The position numbers and the translations under genes were made by a program. A stretch of 64,000 nucleotides of DNA, taken from contig JAKLMB010000014.1 of the NCBI GenBank assembly GCA_022813625.1, positions 248,001 through 312,000 of the forward strand. The letters are read 5' to 3'. The notes under the pieces were generated by a model. It was not told the origin of the DNA and did no database searches. It was given only the letters and a program-made list of their open reading frames with translations. This DNA comes from Aaosphaeria pasadenensis (Eukaryota; Ascomycota; Dothideomycetes; Pleosporales). Shown here in pieces: positions 46,686 to 58,743 of the stretch. Every line of letters starts with the position of its first letter. The first letter of the stretch is position 1.

Positions 46686-48822
46686 ATGAGGTCTCCAGGT
46701 GTAGCGCTGCCTCTCATAGCCACTTTGGCTCTCTTTACTGAAGCGAAACCACTACACCAGCCTTCAATCACCTTCAATTCCTTTGAAGAACTTCATCCTG
46801 GAAGTGCTCAGAACATTCATGTCGAGTACTTCGGTGATGTTGACGGCGAGCTCACAATCACCTATGGCTCGTGTGATCATATCGCTCCATCAATTGCTTT
46901 GGCAAAGCAATATGTGGGCGTCACCCATGTCGGCAGTCATCCGCTGGCCAATAGCCATGAATCACACGAGAAGAGACGGCCAAAAAGATTTGTTTGGCTA
47001 ACCCCAGCAGAGATGTCCGGCGGCTGTCTTCATGCCTTCCTAGATGGTGAGCTTATTGGCAGGTCTGAAGAGCTTAACGTATCCAAGCGTTTGACCCGCC
47101 GACGTGAAAAGAAGTCATTTGTGGATGTAGCGGGAACCGACAGTCTTTGGTTTGATGGTGTGGCATATCTGCAGCAGAAGCAGCCCGATGAAGCATTTGT
47201 TGCGTCGGCGAAGTCAAAATCATTTGGTATCTTGGGTGGTGGCATTTCCGGTTTAATGACTTCTGTGAGTATAGGAGTACCAATTGAAAAATGCACAACG
47301 AAGCTGATGATTGATTTTACAGTTGCTCCTAGATTCTGTCGGCATTCACAACTGGAAGATCATCGAATCAAGCGAACGCGTCGGTGGCCGCATTCGCACT
47401 GTATATCTAAACGGCACATCTCCGGAAGAAGGTCAATACCATGAGCTCGGACCGATGCGTTACCCTTACGAGATCACTGACTCGGAGACAAACGAGACAT
47501 TCCCCTTCAATGATCAACGTATCCTTTTCCAACTTGCTGACGTTCTCAATGAGCTCAATGCTGGAGATGAGGAACACCAGGTCGAGTTCTGGGACTGGAT
47601 CCAGACATCACCTAACACCCCGGTCGACACTCCATTTCGCCGTCCAGATGGAACGATTCCTGGAAAGACTGAAGTGGCTAAGGACCCTGCCTACTACAAT
47701 CCAACCGTTTACTCGAATGAGACTGCGGCTGAGGAAGCTATCAAAGCTCTGGAAGACTTCAAAGGCCTTGACGCTGAAAGAATCAAGCTTTATGCTACCA
47801 ACATCTTCAAAGCATACAAACAGGCAAAAGACGACGGCATGTTTGATTACTCAGAAGTTGCATATCTCCGCAATGTGCTGAAATTCGATCTCAATACCAC
47901 AGACGAGGTCACACCGTCTCAGAATTATTGGCCAATGTGGGAATATGAGACCGTCTACTTTCTTGCTACCAAATGGAAGACCATCAAAGGCGGTCTTGAT
48001 AGAATGCCTCAAGCTTTCAAGCCTCTCATTGGTGATCGCATCCAATATGGCGCCAAAGTCAACGGCTTGGAATACAACGAAGACAACAACACTGTCTCTG
48101 TTACCTGGAAACCTACTGGAGCTGAGCCCTTCAACACACCTGACAGCGTTGAGACATTTGACTATGTACTCAATAGTGTACCTCTCAATTTACTCAAATT
48201 TTGGAAGTTGCCAAAGTACTCAAGCTTACTGAAGCGCGCGATCGGTCGTACATTGTACGCCAATGCGGCCAAAACAGCGATCCAGTTCAAGACGCGCTTC
48301 TGGGAACACCTTGAACGGCCCATTTTGGGTGGCTGCACCCGACTCACTAATCCTCAGCTCGGTCAAGTGTGCTATCCAGGATGGCACCTTAATGCGACCG
48401 GTCCTGGCGTGATGCTCGCATCCTATCTTTCCGACTACGAAGCCACGGTTGCATGCGCTATGCCAGAAGCAGAGCATATTGCGTATATCAAGCGCGCATT
48501 AATCGAGATGCATGGCAAAGAAGTTATTGAAGAGAATTGGACTGGCAACTACGCACGTCACTGCTGGGAGCAGGATGAGCATCATGCCGGCGCCTTCACG
48601 ATGCAGATCTTTGCACAACAAGACCTGTACCTCCCCGCGTTTTACCAAACCGAGTTCAATACGGTTTTTATTGGTGAGGCCGCCACCTTTACTCACACAT
48701 GGATGTTCAGTGCCCTTGAGTCTGCAATCAGAGGCACTGTCCAGCTACTACTGGATATGGGTCTCGTTGATGAGGCTAAGCAGATCACGAACACTTGGAT
48801 GGCGCGTTTCATATCAATGTAA
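46686..48822 (+). CDS. secreted FAD-dependent L-amino-acid oxidase
   Basis: Exons 46686-47264 and 47323-48822 encode 692 residues. The 58-nt intron (gtgagt .. ttgatt .. ttacag) joins GISGLMTS to LLLDSVGIHNW. I chose ATG 46686 because it starts a signal peptide (MRSPGVALPLIATLALFTEA); the frame is open upstream. The dinucleotide-binding motif is GGGISG (184-189), followed by ESSERVGGRIRT, and the FAD-contacting end is FIGEAATFTHTWMFSALESA. The enzyme deaminates amino acids to 2-oxo acids, ammonia and hydrogen peroxide, here outside the cell, for nitrogen supply or peroxide production. It sits between glycoside hydrolase genes, which would suit joint attack on glycoproteins. Confidence 0.9.
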
Positions 48823-49437
48823 GCTTCGAATTGACTAGAAAGGAGGATTTCTCGATGTACACGTAGATGTGGGAATCAAAGTGGATTCGAGTTATGATGC
48901 ACACCACTCTCTAAGCTAGATGTGGTATAAGTAGCAAAAAGTAATGCACTAATTCCTCAATTAATTGCGTGAGGACCGGCTTTTGAAATTACAATCCTGG
49001 AAATGCTTTATGGGGGCTTCAATGAACCCTGTATTGAATAATTTCGAGCACTAGATGTACGAAATTTTGTCCAGACAATATTACGAAATGGTTCTGTTTG
49101 ATGTCCGGACTGGTCATGGTTCTGAGACTGAGAAACTGAACTGAAAAGAATTTTGATCTGAATTGCGCACCACAATCGAACGTACGTAATTACTCGCTAT
49201 ATATGAATTATGAATTATAATGCGAAAATCTAAAAGTCCTTACTGTAAGTCTACGATGCGCTATGTATCATTGATAGTCCCATTTCAATTTAAATCTCTC
49301 CTCGTTCATAGTAGTAAGACAGTGTACAAGAACGTCACTAAAGGTTGCACTTGTGTTAACCCAGAATATTTCAGAATTTCGATTCGGGGAATTTAACTGC
49401 AATTTAATTGATTTTTCATTGCATACATCACAGATAA
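48823..49437. other. intergenic between convergent genes, nothing seen
   Basis: AT-rich sequence containing only the 3' flanks of the oxidase and the GH39-like gene. Confidence 0.5.
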
Positions 49438-50965
49438 TTATGCATTCAATGAAAGCTCAAATGCATAGGCGGATAAGGGATTCTCTTGGTGAATCTCAAG
49501 CCGCAACTGTCCTCCCTGCCATTTCAGCCTCCTGCTTTGAAGTTCTTTTGGACCTTCACCCTCTGCAAGATGATCGTCTGTCCCTATGAATTCCAGCACT
49601 CGAACTTCGACTTCTGTGTCATCAGTGTAGCCCAACGTTTCTCCACCTTTCAGATCAATCGCCCAATCACCCTTCGCGTTGCGCGTTCCAGCCAGAATGC
49701 GTAGCTTGTCGGAACCCTTCACCGCGAACACCTCGCCATCTGTTGTAGCGTTTGCAGCTGTGTTTAACCTTTGGCCCTTCATCTCCGATCCATAGTACTT
49801 GTAGACATGGTACTCCGCAGTTGGGAAGTATCCACCAGCTGTTATCGAGTAATCCTTGGTCCCAGCGCCAGGTTTTGAAACTAGTCCCGCAAGGAAATCG
49901 TGTAGCGCACCAGCCATCGCCCAATTTCCCCTTAATCCAATTGCGTTTTCTCTTTCTAGCTGGGAAATAAACCACACGGCGCCAGACGGTACTTGTTCAG
50001 CCCAGATAGCATATTCGTTGATGTTCACGACGCCGCTTTCTGGTATTGAGTGCTGATCGAGAAGTTTTCTGAAAGTGGCCATCCCGCTAGTAAGGTTACC
50101 GTAGCCTTGCTCCATGTGCCATGACCACTCGTCAGGAATGCTGTTGTCTTTTTTCACAAAAGCAAGATACTCTTGCCACCATTCGTTGTCGGCCTCAGGT
50201 GCGGTGCTAAAGCAAGGACCGCTAATTCGTACTTCAGGAACTTCTCTCCTGCAAATCTGGGTCAGAGAGTTACGATACGCAACTGGGTATATCTTACCTT
50301 AAGACATGGTACGATCTACTCCACAACTGAAGCCATTGCTCCCGTGATCGATTCCAGAAGAACTTTAGATCGGGCTCGTTCCAGATGTCGAACAGAAGTC
50401 CTTCCAGCATGTCGTTTGCCTTTGCGTCCTTGATCCAAGTCGCGAGTAGCTCATCCCAACTTGACCAATCACCATCATCTCCAGGATAAGGCGCATCTGG
50501 TGGTTGGCCGCCGTCCGCTCCCCAGAGTGCAGATGGCAAACAGATGAAGTTCCCGCCATACTTGCGAGTAGTTCGATAATTGCTCAGGGTGGATTGAAAT
50601 CGGGCATCGTAGTCCGCTTTGCTGCGATACCATCCGCGTGTATCAGGGAGCTGAGACCCTCCACCTCTTCCATATCGGAAACCAACTTCTGTGTAGAATT
50701 TGTCGGGAATCTGGTCTGGAGAGTCTGGAATACCGTAAATCCAGCCGGATGCTAATTGCTGAGTTTCTCCAGTTTGTTGATCCAGGAACACGACAGCCGA
50801 GCCAGACACTGAGGGATTGGGTTTCCTATCCTCTGTAGGCAGAACCTCGAGACTCTGTAAATACTCGGCTTCGCAGCGTCAGTTTTGCATTGCCATCGAG
50901 TGCCAGTGGCGCTTTCAATTGCCTGATTGGGAATGGACTGCTGGCAGGGCTGACTTACTCCCCAT
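49438..50965 (-). CDS. GH39-like glycoside hydrolase
   Basis: Proposed exons 50965-50959, 50868-50298 and 50248-49438 give 462 residues. Intron 2 (gtaaga .. ctgac .. tttgcag, 49 nt) is firm and joins SYHVL to RREVPEVRI. The first exon of 7 nt (atgggga, donor gtaagt, acceptor cgaag) is less certain. The catalytic barrel has LFDIWNEPDLKFFW, with Glu as acid/base in the NEP motif, and VVNINEYAIWAEQ, whose Glu is the likely nucleophile. GH39 members include beta-xylosidases and a bacterial enzyme releasing galactosyl-arabinose from arabinogalactan protein. No signal peptide is seen with this start, so it may act inside the cell. It shares a promoter region with the GH36 gene. Confidence 0.75.
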
Positions 50966-51484
50966 GTCGATTATTTTTCCGTATGTAGGATTCCCCCGTG
51001 CCGTGTAAAGCTTTGTTTTGTGCTGATGCGGGATTCCTGATCCGATAATGGTATTTCACGACACACATGACATAGCATTGTTATAGAGATCGCATCCCTA
51101 GGAAGACCCGCTGAAAAGTCACATGGCTGCTTAGAAGGTTCCCCACGCCCCTCCGGAGTCGAAAATGGGGATGTGGGGATGGTTTGGCCAAGTCTGGGGT
51201 CCACTCGATGGTCCCATTGGCAGATGAAATCGCACCAGTAGGATGAAGCCGAGCCGTTCAATCAAGTCCACCAAGTAATCGGAATCGTGAAAAATGGGGC
51301 TTAGGATTGTGTATGCATAGTGACGATTTGATCATACGTTCATTCGGAATAAACTCATCAACAAGTCATGTTAGAACTATCCCCGCCGGACATTGAATCA
51401 TGACCCGTCTACTTGTCAAAATACCGGGTTCGGTCAGCGTTTCCAGCTGTAAGTGTATTCCATCCCCACGGGCCAATCTGGAAA
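50966..51484. promoter_or_regulatory. divergent promoter of GH39-like and GH36 genes
   Basis: Three matches to the CreA/Mig1 carbon-repression consensus SYGGRG cluster here: GTGGGG on the - strand at 51141-51146, GTGGGG at 51173-51178 and CTGGGG at 51194-51199. Clustered pairs of such sites are typical of repressed carbohydrate-degrading genes. Binding is inferred. Confidence 0.45.
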
Positions 51485-53593
51485 ATGGGGAAAACACTCG
51501 TATGGAAGACCAACGCATTGGTCGTGGAGTTTGCCATAGCTGACAATGGCACCATCAGCCTACGCGACATCCGAGAGCCAGGAACTGACGGCACAGCGCA
51601 AGCGCCTGAATCAGCTCTTCTACCAATTCATCAACTTCGACTGCAAGGAGAAGGCAATTACAACTGGGCGAAATCATCCAAAGCTCTCGTCTCAACATAC
51701 TTGTCCACAAGGCTTCGTTACTCATCTCACCGCGAGTGGAATGAAGCAGAGGCAAATTATTACGAGATCACGACTCAGGACGAAGAGAAGACATTGAAGG
51801 TCGTGTCTACCTTTACAGTCTTCAACATTGTCCCAGTCCTTCGCTCTCAAACCTCTGTACAGAACACCTCTCAAAGCAAGATCGATCTCACCTCTATCCC
51901 TTCGCTTGTCATCGGAGGTTTGACGAGAACCAATGAGTGGTATCATGACTTCAAGTTATCAATACCTCACAACTCCTGGTTTCGCGAGGCACAATGGAAA
52001 CACCTTTCGTTACCAGACGCAGGTGTCGATAAGTGCTTCACAGGCCCAGAGGCCACATCTTTCATGACATGTTCATGTTCGAATCGGGGAACTTTCTCAA
52101 CTGGGTCATATCTGCCTATGGGAATGTTGCAAAATGAGACCAAACCCGATACCTGGCTATGGCAATTGGAGCACAATGGCTCGTGGAAATGGGAGGTTGG
52201 AGATTGGAAATCGGATCTCTATGTTGCACTAAGTGGACCAACAAGCAATGACCATCAATGGGAACAAGGTCTCGAACCTGGCGAGACATTCAATACCGTA
52301 CCTGCTGCCATCTGCCATGTTTCGGATGGGCCCGACGCAGCGTTTCAGGCCTTGACGGCATACCGAAGACGCATTAGAAGATTTCACCAAGATAATGTCA
52401 ATCTTCCGCTGATTTTCAACGACTACATGAATTGCCTCATGGGAGATCCCACAGAAGATAAGATTCGGCAATTGATAAAGCCCGCAACTCGCGCCGGTGC
52501 GGAATACTTTGTCATCGATGCTGGATGGTATTCGAACGACAATAGCTGGTGGGACGATATAGGCCTGTGGGAACCGTCCACAACGAGATTTCCATCGGGA
52601 CTCGGTACCTTAATCAAAGAGCTCAGAGACGCTGGACTTATTCCAGGATTATGGCTTGAGCCGGAATCAATTGGAGTGAAATCCGAGGTCGCGAATCGAC
52701 TTCCAGCTGATGCATTCTTCCAGCAAGGAGGTAAAACGATCGTAGAGAGAAACCGCTACCAGCTGGACTTTCGACATGAAGCCGTTAGGAAACATCTTGA
52801 TCAGGTTATTGACAGACTTGTTACGAAGATGGGTGTCGGATACTTTAAATTCGACTATAACATCGAAATATCACAGGGCACGGACGTCCACGGTTGCAGT
52901 CCTGGTGTCGGCCAACTTGAACACAATCGAGCATATCTCGCTTGGGTCACCAGCCTGCTCGACAAATATCCAGGCCTTGTCATCGAGAATTGCTCCAGCG
53001 GCGCGCAAAGAATGGATTATGCTATGTTGGCAGTCCATCCCCTGCAATCTACTAGCGACCAAGAAGATCCAGTCATGTATGCTTCCATTGCTGCAGCGGT
53101 CTTCACTGCAGTTACACCAGAGCAAAGCGCAACCTGGGCTTATCCACAGAAAGAATGGTCTGACGAGATCAATGCGCTCACGGTGGTTAACAGCCTCCTA
53201 GGCAGAATTCATCTCAGTGGGCGGCTCGACCTGCTTTCAGAACACCAATTCAATCTGATTGCTGAGGGAATGGATGTTTACAAGAGTATTCGACAAGATA
53301 TCAAGAATGGTGTTCCCTTTTGGCCACTGGGCCTTCCCACATGGCGGGAAGACTGGTTGGCAGTGGGATTAAACTGCAAAGATCGGACACTTTTGGCCGT
53401 GTGGAGAACAAATGGGAAGAACACTTGTGAACTACCGATTTCCCATCTTTCTAAGCAAGGCGAGGTCGAAGTAACGCTGCTTTATCCTAGGAGTTTCACT
53501 GCAGAGGCCCGCTGGGACGCAATAAAAGGCGCAGTACAAGTACAATTACCGGAAACCGTATGTGCGCGTGTATTTGAGCTCAAAGCGCGTTGA
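51485..53593 (+). CDS. GH36 alpha-galactosidase
   Basis: A single exon of 702 residues from the first in-frame ATG (51485). The frame is open back to 51413 without ATG, and ATG 51400 is in another frame. There is an N-terminal beta-sandwich, then the barrel with FVIDAGWY, the nucleophile Asp457 in YFKFDYN, NCSSGAQRMDYAM, and the acid/base Asp525 in QSTSDQEDP. GH36 enzymes remove terminal alpha-linked galactose from oligosaccharides or glycoproteins. No signal peptide is visible, so the enzyme is probably cytosolic and works on imported oligosaccharides. It lies head to head with the GH39-like gene and is followed by an intracellular GH127 gene in the same direction. Confidence 0.93.
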   Translation: MGKTLVWKTNALVVEFAIADNGTISLRDIREPGTDGTAQAPESALLPIHQLRLQGEGNYNWAKSSKALVSTYLSTRLRYSSHREWNEAEANYYEITTQDEEKTLKVVSTFTVFNIVPVLRSQTSVQNTSQSKIDLTSIPSLVIGGLTRTNEWYHDFKLSIPHNSWFREAQWKHLSLPDAGVDKCFTGPEATSFMTCSCSNRGTFSTGSYLPMGMLQNETKPDTWLWQLEHNGSWKWEVGDWKSDLYVALSGPTSNDHQWEQGLEPGETFNTVPAAICHVSDGPDAAFQALTAYRRRIRRFHQDNVNLPLIFNDYMNCLMGDPTEDKIRQLIKPATRAGAEYFVIDAGWYSNDNSWWDDIGLWEPSTTRFPSGLGTLIKELRDAGLIPGLWLEPESIGVKSEVANRLPADAFFQQGGKTIVERNRYQLDFRHEAVRKHLDQVIDRLVTKMGVGYFKFDYNIEISQGTDVHGCSPGVGQLEHNRAYLAWVTSLLDKYPGLVIENCSSGAQRMDYAMLAVHPLQSTSDQEDPVMYASIAAAVFTAVTPEQSATWAYPQKEWSDEINALTVVNSLLGRIHLSGRLDLLSEHQFNLIAEGMDVYKSIRQDIKNGVPFWPLGLPTWREDWLAVGLNCKDRTLLAVWRTNGKNTCELPISHLSKQGEVEVTLLYPRSFTAEARWDAIKGAVQVQLPETVCARVFELKAR

Positions 53594-54175
53594 TTTATGA
53601 TAGATGTAAATACATGTTCTAGGCTACTTCAATATTTAAAATAATGTGAAGCGATCATACCGTGTCTGACAAAACTTCATCAACACCGCGAAATGTGTAT
53701 GCTGCCATTGACGTAAGAGATCATGCACTCATGAGATGTATTAAGCTGAACACGAACTCTCGTGATGTCTAACAATCACACAATCCAAAGTTTCCTGCTA
53801 TGGAAGCCACTCTGAAGTCTAGAGCAAGCAATAGTTATGTGGATCCCTGTTTGGAGGAAGTTCGTGGACCTCGGTAGTCCCAAGTCCCCTCCGGAGCCGC
53901 CCCTCAGCTCCATGGAGGATCAAACAGCCCACTACCTAAACTTTCACATTATTGGTTGAACACAGAACTGGCACAAGATGCACAAACAGACCATAGGACA
54001 CAGGCACCGACAACTGTACTCGCATTGTTAGCGGCGGACAATGGCCCCACGAGCGTGGGAGACAGCGTTGCCTTGCTCCGATCTGAATGAAAAGCAATGG
54101 GCCGCTGCTGACTCTTTCAAAGTCGACATATCCTGTGTCGTCTACTGTTAATAATCATAGATCGTTAATATTACT
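53594..54175. promoter_or_regulatory. upstream region of the intracellular GH127 gene
   Basis: No gene seen. A GC-rich patch around 53885-53912 (cccctccggagccgcccctc) stands out from the AT-rich surroundings and may hold regulatory sites. Confidence 0.3.
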
Positions 54176-56375
54176 ATGGCATACCCGCAAACTGCTTTCA
54201 AAGCTGTCACACTGAATCCGGGGTCATTGATTCAGAAAAGACAAGAGACTGTCTCTTCAACAACTCTTCTGTACCAACTTGAAATCTTGAAATCAACGGG
54301 AAGATATGACGCTTTCAAGTTGAAATGGCATTCTTCATACAATGACGCTCCGGACGTTTGGCCGATTCCGAATCACCTGTTTTGGTAGGCGAGCATGTTT
54401 GATTAGATTGAACAATAATTACTCACAACTCTAGGGATTCTGATATTGCGAAATGGATCGAAGGTGCGTGTTATGTTCTTCAAACACATCCAAATGCGGA
54501 AATAGACGCTGCAATCCACGAATTGGTGGACATGATTCGATCTGCGCAACAACCAGACGGCTACATCAACATCCACTTTACGGTAGTTGAGCCCGAAAAG
54601 CGATTTACCAACTTGAGAGATTTTCATGAACTGTGCGTGCCAGACGATTGAAAAGACCAAACTTTTGCTAATCAATGAAGTTACAACGCTGGACATTTAA
54701 TTGAAGCGGCGCTCGCACATCAGGATCTCTACCACAACGATAATTTAATGGAACCGATTCTCAAATACGTAAAACTACTGAGCAAGATATTTGGCGATGG
54801 TCCAAATCAAACCCATGGTTATCCTGGCCATCCTGAGATCGAACTAGCTCTGTTACGTTTGTTTGAAAGAACAAAAGATCGCGAACATTTCAAACTGGCA
54901 AATTACTTCATCACCGAACGAGGAAATCCCACAGGCGACGATGGACAGCACTTCTACGTATCAGAAGCCAAACGAAGAGGGGATGACCCGCGCAAGCGAC
55001 CAGATTATTGGCCGGACAAGTCATGTCTGTGGTATTACTCTGCGCACGCACCAATCCTGGAGCAGAAATCAATTGAAGGACATTCGGTCAGGGCGATGTA
55101 TCTGCTTACTGCAGCCGCTGATTTGATTTTAAAGTCTGAATCGACTACTTCCGAATTCAAACAAGCTGTGCTTGGTCTGTGGGATAATATGGTGGATCGC
55201 AAGATGTATGTGACCGGTGGCATTGGCGCTATGAAGCAATGGGAGGGTTTTGGGTTAGATTATTTCTTGCCACAAGGGACCGATGAAGGCGGGTGCTACG
55301 CAGAGACATGTGCGGCAATAGGTGTTATGATGCTGGCAGAGCGACTTCTTCAGGTAAAAGCGATCCCACCTTACATTTCATTCTATTTCTAACTCTAGGA
55401 CAGAGCGATCTTGACGGTCGTTTTACAGACATCATGGAGCTCTGTCTTTACAATGCCGTTTTGACATCGATGTCACCCAACGGCAAAGAATTCACATACG
55501 TCAATCAACTGGCTTCGAGCGAGGCAGATCCATCCCAAAGATCTTCCTGGTTTACGTGTGCGTGCTGCCCTCCAAATATACTTCGTCTGCTGGGCCACAT
55601 TGGTGGCTATATCTACACCACCACAGGTAGCTCTGCCAATCGAGACATTCAAATAACAACACATTTGTATATCAGCAGCACCCTGGATCTGGAGACATTG
55701 GGTGGCAAAGGTAGTCTAACGCAAGAGACAAATTGGCCGTGGGATGGCACCGTCAAATTCCGGCTCAAGTCGAGGGAAGACAATGTCACACTCAAAGTGC
55801 GCATACCGGGTTGGGCTGCAGATGACTTCAAGGTAAATTCTTCGGAAAGGCTTTCGAATAATCCACTAATTCTGTTCCAGCTTTCCCCCGAACTTACCGA
55901 CATTCCTGTCGAAAAGGGCTATCTCACGATTCCAGGCTCATGGCTAGCGGAGAATCCGATATTCGAGCTACACTTGCCCATGAAACCTAGACTCCTCATA
56001 CCACATCCATTCACCAACCAAGACACCCTCAGCATCGCAAGAGGGCCCATCGTGTACTGCGTAGAGGACATCGACAACCCTTGGGTCACCGACCATTTCC
56101 GCAGTCTTCAACTCGATCCAAAGTGTCAATTCCTCGAACATGATGTGCGCGATCAGAGCACTGGAAATGAGTATGTTGCGCTGAGAGTTGAAAACGGTGC
56201 TTCTCTGTTCAAAGCTGGCGCTGTGTCAGGGCCAAGTGCGGAGGCGAAGCAATCTAAGGCCATGCGAGATCAGGGCGAAATCATAGAGAAATTGAACTTC
56301 GTTCCATATTTCTTCCGGGCATCACGAGGCGGGAATGGGCAGTCTCGTGTGGGGATAAGGCAATGGCATAGGTAG
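54176..56375 (+). CDS. GH127 beta-L-arabinofuranosidase, intracellular
   Basis: Exons 54176-54384, 54435-54632, 54681-55353 and 55404-56375 encode 683 residues; junctions give NHLFWDSDIAKW, HELYNAGH and RLLQSDLDGRF. The zinc/cysteine site is canonical: Glu344 and Cys346 in YAETCAAIG, and Cys414-Cys415 in CACCPPN, where the first Cys is the nucleophile in bacterial HypBA1. No signal peptide. The enzyme removes terminal beta-L-arabinofuranose, as found on hydroxyproline-linked arabinosides of extensins. A further 48-nt in-frame, stop-free segment at 55833-55880 (gtaaat .. actaat .. ttccag) looks like an intron; if spliced the protein has 667 residues. A relic of this gene's 3' end lies at 63609-63677. 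Confidence 0.9.
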
Positions 56376-56914
56376 TCTTGTATATTGTCGTAGCTAAGTG
56401 ATAATAAAAAGCTGATATGTAAGAGTAAAAGGCATACTGTCCAAAGCTGGGCCCTCCGCTAAGCCTATGAGATATGGTGGGATCACGTGAGCCCGCAGGG
56501 TGTCGTGCTAGGTATGTTGAATAAGTCGAATGAGGCTGGTAAGGCCGGCTTGGTGGGCGTGATGTGTATTTTGCTGAGACTGGTCTATATAATAGAGTAA
56601 TAAGGTATGCTAGGGTATCTTAGTATGCGGGGGATTTTTGCAGCCTCGTGGCGGGGTAGGCCATGTCGTCCTGCGAGGCTATGGCATCGCCATGACGCCT
56701 AATAGCCGTTAGACATCTTGAACGGACTTCTACGTATGATATAATTCCAAGAATTGAAATATTCGCTGTCGTCGTGTTTTCCAGCCGAATAAGGAGCGAT
56801 ACGAATTGTGCCGACGCCTGGTAAGCACAGCCCCCACATCACGTAACGTAGTCGCAGCGACGCATCGTAGCCTTGTCTGAACATCAGCGAATTGCCCCAA
56901 AGACTACAAACATC
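56376..56914. other. intergenic, nothing seen
   Basis: The GH127 3' flank followed by the upstream region of the Clr5 gene. Confidence 0.45.
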
Positions 56915-58624
56915 ATGAGTAGGGTCCGATTAAATTGGAATGAATGGAAAGACACTATTTTCGATGTTTATGTTACCCAGGACAAAAGTCGGAGTGAGGT
57001 GCTTGAGTTCTTGAACGCGCGTGGATTCGAAGCCAAGTAAAGCGCCCACATACGCATGAGTTGACCAAAGAACGGCTAGGGCTAATTAGACTGTACCAGG
57101 GATCGTACACTTAAGGCATGGATTCAGAGATGGAAGCTCCAGAAGACGAACAATGAGCGTGATATGCGCACCGCTGTCCAGCTGGCCATCGACTATCGGC
57201 AACAAAATCCAGACAACTGGAATGAAGATGAAACCAATTTCCGGATCCAGCACAGAACAGTAGAATTCAAGGATGTCCGACGATACTTCAGGCGGAAAAA
57301 CATACACGATCCTTTTGAATGGTTCAAGTCATCACCACCAGAGGACTACCAGCCGTCCGAACATGTTCACTTGATTCCAAGGGGCGAATTTGTCCTGACC
57401 CCTGTGGATCAGCGCCAGAGTCCTGAGCTGTCTCCAGAAGAAGAAGCGGAATATGTGGACGTCGAGGAGGATCCTTTTAACAATATGCAGCTGGTGTTAC
57501 CGTCACCCGCAAAATCACCCATCCCTCGTACACTAGCGCCACCAACACAATTGTGGCTGAATGAGAAGTTGATCTGGTATGCTGAGGTGTATTGTGCCTC
57601 GTTCGTAGATTCAACCACCGTATTTAGCCCACGGGAGCCTCCGGTGCACATGCACACGTTGCACGGTAAATTCGGCGCAAAGATGCAAGACGGAATCTTC
57701 CATGCATCGCAGAACAATTTTGATTTGGCAACAAAAGATTTCGAGAAGGCTCATGAGTTGCTAGATTGCTTAGTTCCGGAAGCGGATCTCATGGCGTTCG
57801 CTCAGGTCTTCACTATCCTATGTGAACTGTCTGTCGCATCGCAGCAGCTACCAACGACACAGCCCGAGTCTGGGGTCAATCCGTTCTTCCTGAAAGAAAT
57901 CCGCAGACTAACTCTTGACCATCTGCTAGATGTTGCTCGAAAGTACTTAAAAGACGAACATCCTTTGCGACAATGGTTGGAAATCCTGCAGGAAGTAGAG
58001 GATATTCATCGATCGTTGGTGGAGTCGATGCACAAAATGGTTGATATTTCCCTGCAAGGACCAAATGCTTGGACTGGCCTTTATCTGATGGAGCGCTATT
58101 GCGATTGCCTATACCACGCCGGTATCTCTGGAGAACGCCAGACGCAGCGTGCGCGACTTCTTCAGCTTCAAGAAAGTCAATATGGCAAGACGAGAGGTAA
58201 CGTTCTGTGGACCCTTACGAACGTAGCCGACGATTACCTCGAGATGTTTCAGTTCAAGAGGGCCGAAGAATGTTACTCCGAAGCCTTGCAGAGAGCTGAT
58301 TTCGGCCTCGGTGGGTATGCAAAAGCAAAAATACGCTTTGCAGCCTTCGAAGGGCTGGCGAGAGTGGCCTTGGTACGGAGTCAAGTACAGAGTGCATCTG
58401 CCGCCTGGGGACATAGTGCTTCGGGCTTTAACATTAGTCTTCAACAGTCGTCTTCTAGAAGATTGGACGGACTGACTGAAGCCCTCCGAAATCTCCACCT
58501 AGCAGAAGCAGAGGCGTTGAAACGATCTGATTTTTCGAGCCGTCGCCTCGCAAGAGTTTGCCTGTCTCGGGAAGTGGTACAAAAAGAGATTGAAAACTTC
58601 ATCACTTCACGGGATGCGCAATGA
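56915..58624 (+). CDS. Clr5-domain protein with TPR-like C-terminus
   Basis: Exons 56915-57036 and 57100-58624 encode 548 residues. The 63-nt intron (gtaaag .. gctaat .. taccag) restores the Clr5 domain at the N-terminus: LNWNEWKDTIFDVYV, then LEFLNARGFEAK, DRTLKAWIQRWKLQK. This small helical domain is found at the N-terminus of many filamentous-fungal proteins and is named after fission yeast Clr5, a silencing factor; it probably binds DNA. The central part is Pro/Glu-rich, and the C-terminal half has helical pairs (NFDLATKDFEKAHELL, FKRAEECYSEALQRADF) that look like tetratricopeptide repeats. The target is unknown. Confidence 0.82.
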
Positions 58625-58743
58625 GCATTCAGACAGCCACCAAAGGCATTGGGAAATTATCGATGGGAACATCTAATCTACAGTGCCTGTCGTTACACAC
58701 GGTCTACATGGATTACCACTGTTATCCTGATTGTCGTAACATG

